Assembly: GCA_903834845.1 (NCBI GenBank)
Contig: CAILKW010000423.1
Coordinates: 1-34,345, forward strand
DNA from: an uncultured Bacteroidia bacterium
GTDB lineage: Bacteria > Bacteroidota > Bacteroidia > Bacteroidales > Prolixibacteraceae
Direction of reading: 5' to 3'
DNA: 34,345 bases
Position numbers and translations under genes: made by a program. Of this stretch, positions 8,824 to 16,264 are shown one piece after another; position 1 is the stretch's first letter, and each line of letters opens with the position of its first letter. The notes under the pieces are model-generated. The model was not told where the DNA came from and ran no database searches. It saw nothing but the letters and a program-made list of their open reading frames with translations.

Positions 8824-8846
8824 TATTTTACGGAATGTTTAAATTC

Positions 8847-9362
8847 CTATTTTACGGTTATTTTCCCACTGTCTACTACTACCTGATTGAAATCGGGGCC
8901 GTTATAGCCATGATTGGTAACAACGATTGAAAGGTCGAAAGTCCCCACAGTTTTATAGGTATAAGTGCAATACCATCCTTCGGCATTCTGCGAAGTTTTT
9001 AGTCCCTTTGCTCCAACCAAACCGTAGTCTAAATAAGAATCGCTTATGGTTAAAACGGGATGATTAAACATGTCAATAGAATCAGCATAAGTTTTACCGC
9101 CATCTATGCTTATTTTCTTTTTCATGATTTGTCTGTCGCCTGCGGGCCAGACTGAACAAATATCAGCTTTGGTAATTACGACAAATTTCATAGCTTTCCC
9201 TTTTGTGGGTTGGGTTATCAGTGAATCTTTCCCACTTTTATCTGTCATATACATTTTTACTTGGTTTACTGTTGGAGCAGAAACAATATCCTCCTTCAAG
9301 CAGGAAACAAGTGAAAGGGAAACGAACATTCCAAGTGCAATGAAATATATTATCTTCTTCAT
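8847..9362 (-). CDS. Small SusCD-associated lipoprotein, function unknown
   Basis: A 171-residue protein with a lipoprotein signal peptide (basic MKK, hydrophobic core, lipobox LVSC with C21 as the lipidated residue). The mature part is beta-rich. It carries a phrase like ISIDGGKTYADSI (residues about 84-97) and a C-terminal half ending in alternating hydrophobic strands (TFDLSIVVTNHG), reminiscent of PKD/Ig-like folds. I do not recognise a specific family. It lies 19 bases after susD in the same transcript and just before a terminator, so it is probably a surface lipoprotein that assists ligand binding by the SusCD pair. No catalytic motif is visible. Confidence 0.8.
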   Translation of the reverse strand: MKKIIYFIALGMFVSLSLVSCLKEDIVSAPTVNQVKMYMTDKSGKDSLITQPTKGKAMKFVVITKADICSVWPAGDRQIMKKKISIDGGKTYADSIDMFNHPVLTISDSYLDYGLVGAKGLKTSQNAEGWYCTYTYKTVGTFDLSIVVTNHGYNGPDFNQVVVDSGKITVK

Positions 9363-9381
9363 ATTTTCTTTTTTTACAGGA

Positions 9382-10860
9382 TTAATACCCGGTGTTTTGA
9401 GTTAATGTAGGGTCTTTTTCAATTTCACTGACAGGAATTGGCAGTATAAGCTGATATTCAGCAATTGGAACTGTGATGTAAATTTTGTCATCATAATCAA
9501 CTTTTGTCATTAATGCTTTAGTTATCACTGCGACAGCTTTTCCTGTTCGTACCAGATCGAAATACCGATGGCCTTCAAAAGCTAATTCCATACGGCGTTC
9601 ATGAATAATCTGATCGAGCGTCAACTCGCTTTCAGTGATTAATGCAGTTGGTCTGACCCTTGCACGTACCTGATTGAAATAAATCAATGCTTCGGCTTTT
9701 TGTCCAGCGGCAAGAAGAGCTTCAGAGTACATTAGGAGTGCATCTGCATACCGCGTTACCATGTAGTTGTTATCAGTTCCTGTATTAACATAGTTTTTAA
9801 CAGTAGAAGATGTTGGGCACAATTTTGAAGCCCATGCCTGAATAGGAGGGGTATCTCCCGGACATTTCCCGGAATCAATACTTGCAGTGTAACGTGTTAA
9901 TTCGTTGCTGTTTACAAAATCGCGCATCAGATTGTGTTCTACTAACAACTGGTTGCCTGATGGAGCAAGCAAACGTTTGCCGATATCAACACCCATCCAT
10001 TTAAACCAATAGCTCGGTTGGCCTGCAGAAATATTGAAGTTGACTTCAAAAATTGATTCAGCATTAAACTTATTATTAGTAGCAAAAATGCTGCTATAAA
10101 CAGGAAGTAGTGAATAAGTTCCGGCAGCTTTGTCAACAATCAGTTTTTTCAGTGTTTCTACAGCTTTTGCCGAATTATTTATAGTCAGATATGCTTTACC
10201 AAGAAGGGTAAGTGCAGCTCCGCTTGTTGCTCTTGCTTCCTCGTTTTTCAATGCAACGTCACCTTTTTTGAGGCAATTAGCAAAAGCAAATTCCAGATCA
10301 GGAATGATAACTGAGGCGTAAATATCTTTAGCAGGAGTTCTGCCAATGCCAAAGGCAGTATTGGGATCATTAAACTGCTCAACTACTTTAGGTACATCGC
10401 CATAGATACGCACGAGATTGAAATATCCTAAAGCTCTAAGGAAACATGCTTCGCCACGATATACTTTCAGGAGTGACTCTTCGGTGGCATCTTTTGCCTT
10501 GTAATTATCTATTATTGTAATAACGTTGTTACAAGTTACAACCATTTTGAAACAGTTGTTCCAGATATTACCCTGAGAGTTGCTATTTGTTTTTTGGAAA
10601 AGATGCCATACGCTGCTCCAGCCAAAGTCCTTACCATCATCTGCCATCAGTTCAAGAATTAATGGTAGGTCGTTCTGATTGTAAATGCTCTGAAGGTTCT
10701 TGTAACAGGCAATTAATCCAGTTTTAATTTCAGCTGGATTGTTATAGTATGCTCCTGTTGACAAAGCATCTTCAGGTTGTTTGTTCAGAAAATCCTCAGA
10801 ACATCCGAACATAAGCATTATCAGTATGATGAGTGAAAATATATTTTTCATATTTGTCAT
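9382..10860 (-). CDS. SusD/RagB-family surface lipoprotein
   Basis: Ligand-binding lid of a SusC transporter, anchored on the outer-membrane surface. The signal peptide ends in a lipobox (MFGC, C20), followed by the acidic export-type sequence SEDFLN and the family opening FLNKQPEDALS. The body shows TPR-like helices (for example ALTLLGKAYLTINNSAKAVETLKKL). The C-terminal block has the typical RYADALLMYSEAL, IIHERRMELAFEGHRYFDLVRTG and a closing DPTLTQNTGY. The length of 492 is normal. It starts 12 bases after susC. An alternative ATG at codon 4 (10851) gives a more typical signal peptide start (MKNIF). The bound substrate cannot be told from sequence. Confidence 0.96.
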   Translation of the reverse strand: MTNMKNIFSLIILIMLMFGCSEDFLNKQPEDALSTGAYYNNPAEIKTGLIACYKNLQSIYNQNDLPLILELMADDGKDFGWSSVWHLFQKTNSNSQGNIWNNCFKMVVTCNNVITIIDNYKAKDATEESLLKVYRGEACFLRALGYFNLVRIYGDVPKVVEQFNDPNTAFGIGRTPAKDIYASVIIPDLEFAFANCLKKGDVALKNEEARATSGAALTLLGKAYLTINNSAKAVETLKKLIVDKAAGTYSLLPVYSSIFATNNKFNAESIFEVNFNISAGQPSYWFKWMGVDIGKRLLAPSGNQLLVEHNLMRDFVNSNELTRYTASIDSGKCPGDTPPIQAWASKLCPTSSTVKNYVNTGTDNNYMVTRYADALLMYSEALLAAGQKAEALIYFNQVRARVRPTALITESELTLDQIIHERRMELAFEGHRYFDLVRTGKAVAVITKALMTKVDYDDKIYITVPIAEYQLILPIPVSEIEKDPTLTQNTGY

Positions 10861-10872
10861 TTGTTTTTCGGA

Positions 10873-13800
10873 TTACAATGTAATGTTTACGCCAAAAGAA
10901 ATTGTTCTTGCCAATGGATATGCCCCCCGGTCGATTCCCTGCGAAGTTGTTTGATCTCCCCTATAGTTTGTCTCAGGATTATATCCAGGGAATTTAGTGA
11001 TAAACAAGGCATTCTGTATTGTTGAATAAAGTCTGATGTTTGAGAAACTAACTCTTTTTGCAAGATATTTTGGAAGTGTATAGCCAAAAGAAATATTCTG
11101 AATATTCACGTAAGTGCCTTTATAAATGAGTGTTCCTGAAAGATCTGATCCTTCATAGCTTTTTCTTGTAGGAGCCGGATATTTAGCATCAGTGCGGTCA
11201 GGACGCCAGTAATTCTGGTAATATTCAGTGGTGGTATTCATCAAGCCTGCACCACGCCCAAAAACAGCGGTATATTCCAACATGCTGATATCACCTCCTT
11301 GTACTCCATTTACCTGAACGGACAAATCGAATCCTTTATATTCGAATGAGTTGGTCATTCCCCATACAAAATCGGGAATAGATGAGCCGATTACTGTATT
11401 ATCGCTGGCATCTATAATTCCATCGCCGTTTACATCGGCAACTTTGGGCATTCCCGGATTTGAGCGATTTTTCCATAATGGATTACTTGCATTGAAGATC
11501 GGAGACGTTTTCACATCTTCCCAATCGGTATAGGCACCTAAGTTTACCATTCCATACAATCCTGCTAAAGGTTTACCTTCGCTTGTGTAACAGTTATCAA
11601 TAATCAACGGACGTTTATCTTTTCCAATGTCGAGAACGCGATTGCGATAGTAAGATAAGTTAAAGTCGGTTATCCATTTCAATGGGCCGTTCAGATTTCT
11701 TGTATTGATTGAATATTCAAATCCGCGGTTACGCATTGAGCCAATGTTAGCCATGTATGAACTAAAACCAGTAATAGTTGGCAGAGGCATATTGAACAAC
11801 ATATCAGTGGTTTTCCTGTAGAAATAGTCCATACTAAAAGTGATTCTGTTATTCAATAACTGAATATCTGTACCTGCACTATAGTCGGTAGTTGTTTCCC
11901 AACCAAGTAACGAGTTGGCTACCTTACCATCTAAATAACCGGCTGAAACTGTTGAACCTGATCCAAGAACATAAGAAGTTGAGTTTAGGGTACTTAAAGC
12001 CATGTAGTTGGCGATGCCTGCATTGCCGATAACTCCCCATCCTCCCCGTATTTTAAGATCACTGATATATTTTTTCAAAGGCGCGAAAAATGACTCGTCT
12101 GAAGCACGCCATGCCACTGATATAGATGGGAAAGTACCCCATTTATTATCCTGACCGAAACGTGAAGAACCATCGCGGCGCACACTTCCTGTAAAGTAAT
12201 ACTTACCTCCGTAATTGTACATAACACGTCCAAAACTTCCAATCATTGTTTCTCCTGATCGGTTTGTCCTTGCATCATTTTGCGCATTAAGAATTGTTGT
12301 TGCCTGGTTGAGCGTTGGAATCAAATCGGTCGGGTAATCGTATTTGCTTATGTAGTTACTTCTATATGATGACTCTTCGACAGAATAACCGGCCATTGCA
12401 GTCAGAGCATGTTTGCCGAAATTTTTCTGGTAAGTGAGGAAATTTTGTGAGTTCCAATACAGACGTGTATTTGTTTGGTTGATACCCTGCGAACGTGAAA
12501 AGGTTTGTGATACAGTTGGAGTGGCATTGGGTAAAAAGAAATTTTGCTCCCAATACCTGAATTCAGTGTGAAACTCCGATCTGAATTTTAAGTCTTTCAA
12601 TATATTGATTTCACCATAAAGTGTAGAAAGATTTTTCGCTGTTCGCCTTTCATCTTGCTTCATAAACTGAGCCAGCGGATTAACAAAAGTGTTAAAGTTC
12701 CAGTCATACCAACTATCTAATATTGTTCCCCAATACATTGGAAGTCCCTTGTCATCACGTGCGTTCCAGAGTGGTGGCATGGCAATAGCATTATAAAAAG
12801 GGTTTGATGTGCTTCCTCCTTCTGTATTTGATAAAACACTGAGGTTTTCGATTGACGGAGCCAGCAACAATCCTACTTTAACGTAATCGTTAATCTTTAG
12901 GTCTATATTGGCCCTGAATGAAAAACGGTTATATCCCGAAGTTGGAACAATTCCTTCCTGATTGAAATAGCCACCTGAAATCATATATGAAACATTGTCA
13001 GTTCCTCCTGTGGCTGAAAGTTGTACATCGTTTACTTTACCGACTCTGGTTATTTCATCCTGCCAATCAGTTTCATAAGTCATTGCTTTAGTCGCATCAG
13101 AAACTGTAATCCAGCGGGAATGTTTTGCACCCGGCTGTGCCATGGCTGAAGCATGTTGAGAATATTTAGCCCAGTTTGAAATTCTCAAAGCATCCGGGTC
13201 AGTCCATTGCCATAACGGGGCACTTGTGTTGTTAGTCCCAAAATTTGGATCTTCAATAATATAGGCATTGGCTCTGGAATCATCCATATATTTCAGAAAA
13301 TCGTCACGCTTCAATACATCAATTTTATTAATCATTTGTTGCATTCCGGAGCTGACATTAACGTTGATAGTTGGCTTGCCAGATTTTCCTTTTTTTGTTG
13401 TGATCAGGATAACACCATTTGCAGCCTGAGTACCATAAATAGCACTTGATGAAGCATCTTTCAATACTTCGATTGATTCTATATCAGCCGGATTTATTGA
13501 GTTTAGGGGATTTTCATTTTTATTGAATCCGTCTTTCATTGGGAAACCATCAATAACAACAAGTGGACTATTACTCGCGTTTATGGAACTTACTCCACGA
13601 ATTACGATGTTCGTACCTCCACCTGGGGCAGCATTGGTATTTGAGATACGGACACCTGCCATTTTCCCGGAAATTGCCTGAGCAAAATTAGAAACCGGTT
13701 TATCTTTCAGATCCTCAGATGATACTGAAGAGATTGCAGTTGAAACATCTTTCTTCTTTTGTGCACCATAACCAATTGCCACAACTTCGTCAATACCAAT

Positions 13801-14439
13801 AAAATCATCTTCCATTTTCACATTGATAATAGTCTTATTACCAACATTAAACTCTTGAGTTTTCATACCAATAAATGTGAATTTCAGAACTGCATCGTTG
13901 GGCAGATTTGTCAGTGTAAACAAACCATCGGCATCTGTTATAGTACCTGTGGTTGATCCTTTTATCATCACCGAAACTCCAGGAATCGGACTCCCTGTGT
14001 TGTCGGTTGCTTTTCCTTTTACCGATTTTTGCTGCTGACTTCCGGATACGGGAGTTTTTTCACCAGCCAGTGTAAGTATGATTAAATTATCGTCCGAAAC
14101 TTTATAGGTAATACCTTGATTTTTAAATATTTCATCAAGAATTGACTCTACAGTTTTTTCAGTAACCTGTAAATCAACTTTTCTGGTAACATCAACCTGT
14201 TCGCGCTGATAAAAGAATCGGAAATCACTTTTGTCTTCAATTTTTTTCAATACATCAACTACCTGTATTGACTGAACATTAAACGAGAATTTAGTTGTCT
14301 GCGAATAAACAGAGGCAGAAACTTGTATCAGACAACCCATTAAAACAATAAACGTTAGCTTCATTTTTAAAATTAGCTTATGCCCCAATCTTTTATACAT
14401 GGAAGAGGCAATTTGTTTTTTATTCATATATTTGTACAT
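10873..14439 (-). CDS. SusC/RagA TonB-dependent outer-membrane transporter with STN signalling domain
   Basis: Outer-membrane active transporter that works with the SusD lipoprotein and TonB. Order of domains: long N-terminal region with a signal peptide (hydrophobic core about 27-44, VYSQ cleavage area at 44-47); STN domain (about 50-122), the periplasmic signalling domain that contacts a FecR anti-sigma factor; carboxypeptidase-regulatory-like domain (about 140-210); TonB-box-like DEVVAIGYG (217-225); plug (about 230-350, with VIRGVSS and IEVLKDASSSAIYG); then a 22-strand barrel ending in ISFGVNITL. Length 1188. The STN domain and the upstream FecR and ECF sigma genes indicate trans-envelope induction by the substrate. 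A start at codon 5 (14427, MNKKQ) is also possible. Confidence 0.97.
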   Translation of the reverse strand: MYKYMNKKQIASSMYKRLGHKLILKMKLTFIVLMGCLIQVSASVYSQTTKFSFNVQSIQVVDVLKKIEDKSDFRFFYQREQVDVTRKVDLQVTEKTVESILDEIFKNQGITYKVSDDNLIILTLAGEKTPVSGSQQQKSVKGKATDNTGSPIPGVSVMIKGSTTGTITDADGLFTLTNLPNDAVLKFTFIGMKTQEFNVGNKTIINVKMEDDFIGIDEVVAIGYGAQKKKDVSTAISSVSSEDLKDKPVSNFAQAISGKMAGVRISNTNAAPGGGTNIVIRGVSSINASNSPLVVIDGFPMKDGFNKNENPLNSINPADIESIEVLKDASSSAIYGTQAANGVILITTKKGKSGKPTINVNVSSGMQQMINKIDVLKRDDFLKYMDDSRANAYIIEDPNFGTNNTSAPLWQWTDPDALRISNWAKYSQHASAMAQPGAKHSRWITVSDATKAMTYETDWQDEITRVGKVNDVQLSATGGTDNVSYMISGGYFNQEGIVPTSGYNRFSFRANIDLKINDYVKVGLLLAPSIENLSVLSNTEGGSTSNPFYNAIAMPPLWNARDDKGLPMYWGTILDSWYDWNFNTFVNPLAQFMKQDERRTAKNLSTLYGEINILKDLKFRSEFHTEFRYWEQNFFLPNATPTVSQTFSRSQGINQTNTRLYWNSQNFLTYQKNFGKHALTAMAGYSVEESSYRSNYISKYDYPTDLIPTLNQATTILNAQNDARTNRSGETMIGSFGRVMYNYGGKYYFTGSVRRDGSSRFGQDNKWGTFPSISVAWRASDESFFAPLKKYISDLKIRGGWGVIGNAGIANYMALSTLNSTSYVLGSGSTVSAGYLDGKVANSLLGWETTTDYSAGTDIQLLNNRITFSMDYFYRKTTDMLFNMPLPTITGFSSYMANIGSMRNRGFEYSINTRNLNGPLKWITDFNLSYYRNRVLDIGKDKRPLIIDNCYTSEGKPLAGLYGMVNLGAYTDWEDVKTSPIFNASNPLWKNRSNPGMPKVADVNGDGIIDASDNTVIGSSIPDFVWGMTNSFEYKGFDLSVQVNGVQGGDISMLEYTAVFGRGAGLMNTTTEYYQNYWRPDRTDAKYPAPTRKSYEGSDLSGTLIYKGTYVNIQNISFGYTLPKYLAKRVSFSNIRLYSTIQNALFITKFPGYNPETNYRGDQTTSQGIDRGAYPLARTISFGVNITL

Positions 14440-14458
14440 GTTTGATTAATACTTTTTT

Positions 14459-14520
14459 GGTGTGACAGCACCGATTTATTAATTGCATTGAGCCGGTTTG
14501 ATGTGACAGCATCGCCGGCT
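14459..14520. promoter_or_regulatory. Twin stem-loops in the susC leader
   Basis: Two copies of a 14-base element, 41 bases apart: GGTG-TGACAG-CACC (14459-14472) and GATG-TGACAG-CATC (14500-14513), plus-strand reading. Loops are identical; the stems differ at one base pair (G-C versus A-T), so pairing is kept. The second copy is enclosed by a longer stem AGCCGG/CCGGCT (14491-14496 with 14515-14520). On the plus strand this is followed by T-rich sequence (14521-14530), which would act as an antisense terminator. In the sense direction no T-tract follows. The element lies between the anti-sigma stop and the susC start. Role unknown: RNA structure or paired protein-binding sites. Confidence 0.6.
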
Positions 14521-14541
14521 TATTTTTTTTATGTATTTATT

Positions 14542-15558
14542 TCATAGGTTCCTCCTCTCTGCTTCAGCTTTTCGTTGAATAACAATCTTCTGACCTACAA
14601 TCTGGTATTGAATTGGCAATGTTTGTTTAAGAATGTCAAGAACCTCCAGAATAGTTTCATCTTTTATAATTCCGTCATAATGATAATTCAGAATGTTTTG
14701 ATCAACGACATCTATTTCAACACCATATTTTCTCTCAAGTAAAACCTGGAGATCTTTAAAACTCATATTAACAAACACTAATTTATTATCCTTCCATGAA
14801 GTGAACCATTTGGTATTTACTTCAGTAATATTAATGTTTTTCAAATCCTTATTAAATATCAATTGTTCGCCAGGCTTTAAAACTATTTCCTCAGCTAATT
14901 GGAAGTTGCCGGATGATTTCACATTTACCATTCCCTCCTCAAGTGTAGTAACAACTTCATTTTCATTAGAATAGGCTTTCAAATTGAAAATAGTGCCGAT
15001 TACCTGTACATCGTAAGCAGAAGTGTGCACCAAAAAAGGTTTATCTTTGTTTTTAGCCACTTGAAACCAAGCCTCACCGTTCAGAAAAATCTCACGCATT
15101 CGTTCAGAACCATCAATTGTATATTTTATTTCAGATCCTGAATTTAAGTATATATGCGTCCCGTCAGGCAGATACATTTCGGATACCGAACCTTTGGGAG
15201 CGAGAGAGGTGTAGTACAAAGTAGTAGAGGTTTTTGTTCTCGGATTCAAATAATAGCCAATAAATAAGCCTATTACAAGAATGGCTGCCAATTGGGCGAG
15301 TTGATATAAAAGTTGATTTTTTCGTCTGGTTTCGGGATGTTCTATAATTCTATTGCGCCATATTTTTTCAAATAATTCATCAAAAAATGGCCTTGGTTTA
15401 GTAGATGGCTTTGTTTGATTTAAATCCTCTAAAAGATGATTTTTCAAGTCAAACTCAATTTCGGCCTGATGAAACATGGATAAAAATTCCTGTCTTTGCC
15501 CTTCAGTTGCATCCTCAGAATTCCCTTCTTTGATTATATTTTGATTACGCTGATCCAT
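14542..15558 (-). CDS. FecR-family anti-sigma factor
   Basis: Inner-membrane regulator that holds the ECF sigma factor and is released by a signal from the STN domain of SusC. The sequence shows a cytoplasmic N-terminal part (1-83), one membrane helix (about 84-104), a periplasmic FecR domain (about 115-215, including LPDGTHIYLNSGSEI, LNGEAWFQVAK and a VIGTIFNLKAY block), and a C-terminal DUF4974 domain (about 258-328) with the MSFKDLQVLLERKYGVEI pattern, which resembles STN. Length of 338 is usual. It lies 78 bases after the sigma gene and 102 bases before susC. Confidence 0.95.
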   Translation of the reverse strand: MDQRNQNIIKEGNSEDATEGQRQEFLSMFHQAEIEFDLKNHLLEDLNQTKPSTKPRPFFDELFEKIWRNRIIEHPETRRKNQLLYQLAQLAAILVIGLFIGYYLNPRTKTSTTLYYTSLAPKGSVSEMYLPDGTHIYLNSGSEIKYTIDGSERMREIFLNGEAWFQVAKNKDKPFLVHTSAYDVQVIGTIFNLKAYSNENEVVTTLEEGMVNVKSSGNFQLAEEIVLKPGEQLIFNKDLKNINITEVNTKWFTSWKDNKLVFVNMSFKDLQVLLERKYGVEIDVVDQNILNYHYDGIIKDETILEVLDILKQTLPIQYQIVGQKIVIQRKAEAERRNL

Positions 15559-15636
15559 TCCCTTTTAAAATATTTGAAAGTAATACGAATATCCCTTCCG
15601 TTTTACTCATTCTAAAAAAGAATATTTTCAAAGATT

Positions 15637-16227
15637 TTATTTGTAATGAAGAAAAAAGAACAAAAATGCTGTAACAGAAGTTGTTCCGAGTCGTTCTTTT
15701 AAATAAGAAACAGCTCGGTAAAGCTGATTTTCAACAGTTCGTCTTGATAAGTTAAGTTGTTTTGCAATTTCATCGTTTGTCAGATCTTCTTCTTTACTTA
15801 AACGAAAAATACGTTGACGTTGCTCCGGCATGGAAGAAACAAGCTGTTGTAGATTACTAAGCATTTCATTATAAACAACTTCGTGCCATGTATTTTCACT
15901 TATCGCCTGAGTGTTTGTGCCTGAATAATCCAAGTATGCCTTTTCAATATTTTTCCGTCTTATAAAATCGTAGATCAGATTAATACAAATTTTGAAAAGG
16001 AAAGATTTAATATTTTTCGAAATATCCAGACTGTCTCGAACTACCCAAAGTTTTAAAAAAACCTCCTGAAGTAATTCTTCAGCGTCGGCTTCATTTTTTA
16101 GATACGACAAAGCAAAGGCATAGATTTTGGGGCTGTATGCATCATATAATGAACGGAAAGCTTCTTTTGATCCGGCTTTTAATTGCTCTATGATTTTACT
16201 TTCCTGTTCATTTGGTGCACCATCCAT
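15637..16227 (-). CDS. ECF RNA polymerase sigma factor (Bacteroidetes sigma-70 expansion family)
   Basis: Extracytoplasmic-function sigma factor, 196 residues. Region 2 (about 24-92) has AFRSLYDAYSPKIYAFALSY, DAEELLQEVFLKLW and a -10 recognition helix ending FDFIRRK-like (YDFIRRKN). Region 4 (about 130-182) is a helix-turn-helix with LSKEEDLTNDEIAKQLNLS and RTVENQLYRAVSYLK. A short hydrophobic C-terminal tail (VTAFLFFFLHYK) follows. It most likely drives the downstream susC operon once released by FecR. It lies 37 bases from the LysM gene stop. Confidence 0.95.
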   Translation of the reverse strand: MDGAPNEQESKIIEQLKAGSKEAFRSLYDAYSPKIYAFALSYLKNEADAEELLQEVFLKLWVVRDSLDISKNIKSFLFKICINLIYDFIRRKNIEKAYLDYSGTNTQAISENTWHEVVYNEMLSNLQQLVSSMPEQRQRIFRLSKEEDLTNDEIAKQLNLSRRTVENQLYRAVSYLKERLGTTSVTAFLFFFLHYK

Positions 16228-16264
16228 TATTATAAAATTTTCAAAAGGTATTTAAAATAGGATA

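Larger units (their letters stand above)
8026..8846. other. 820-base intergenic region without a convincing gene
   Basis: This stretch between ccoS and the lipoprotein gene must hold the cco promoter on the minus strand and the terminator of the sus operon (8781-8823). Only short plus-strand frames are present: a 13-codon frame at 8204-8245 behind a perfect AGGAGG (8194-8199), a 49-codon frame at 8325-8474, and an unbroken frame at 8500-8646 whose end (GGSVNQVNSGFNTNEF) has protein-like composition. None resembles a family I know. They may be remnants of a decayed gene. A 74-codon minus-strand frame at 8182-8406 has low-complexity F/S-rich composition and looks spurious. No tRNA or conserved RNA fold was recognised. 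Confidence 0.6.

Noticed and set aside
14491-14531. Terminator for the anti-sigma gene
   Set aside because: The T-tract is on the plus-strand side; in the direction of the genes no T-run follows the stem.
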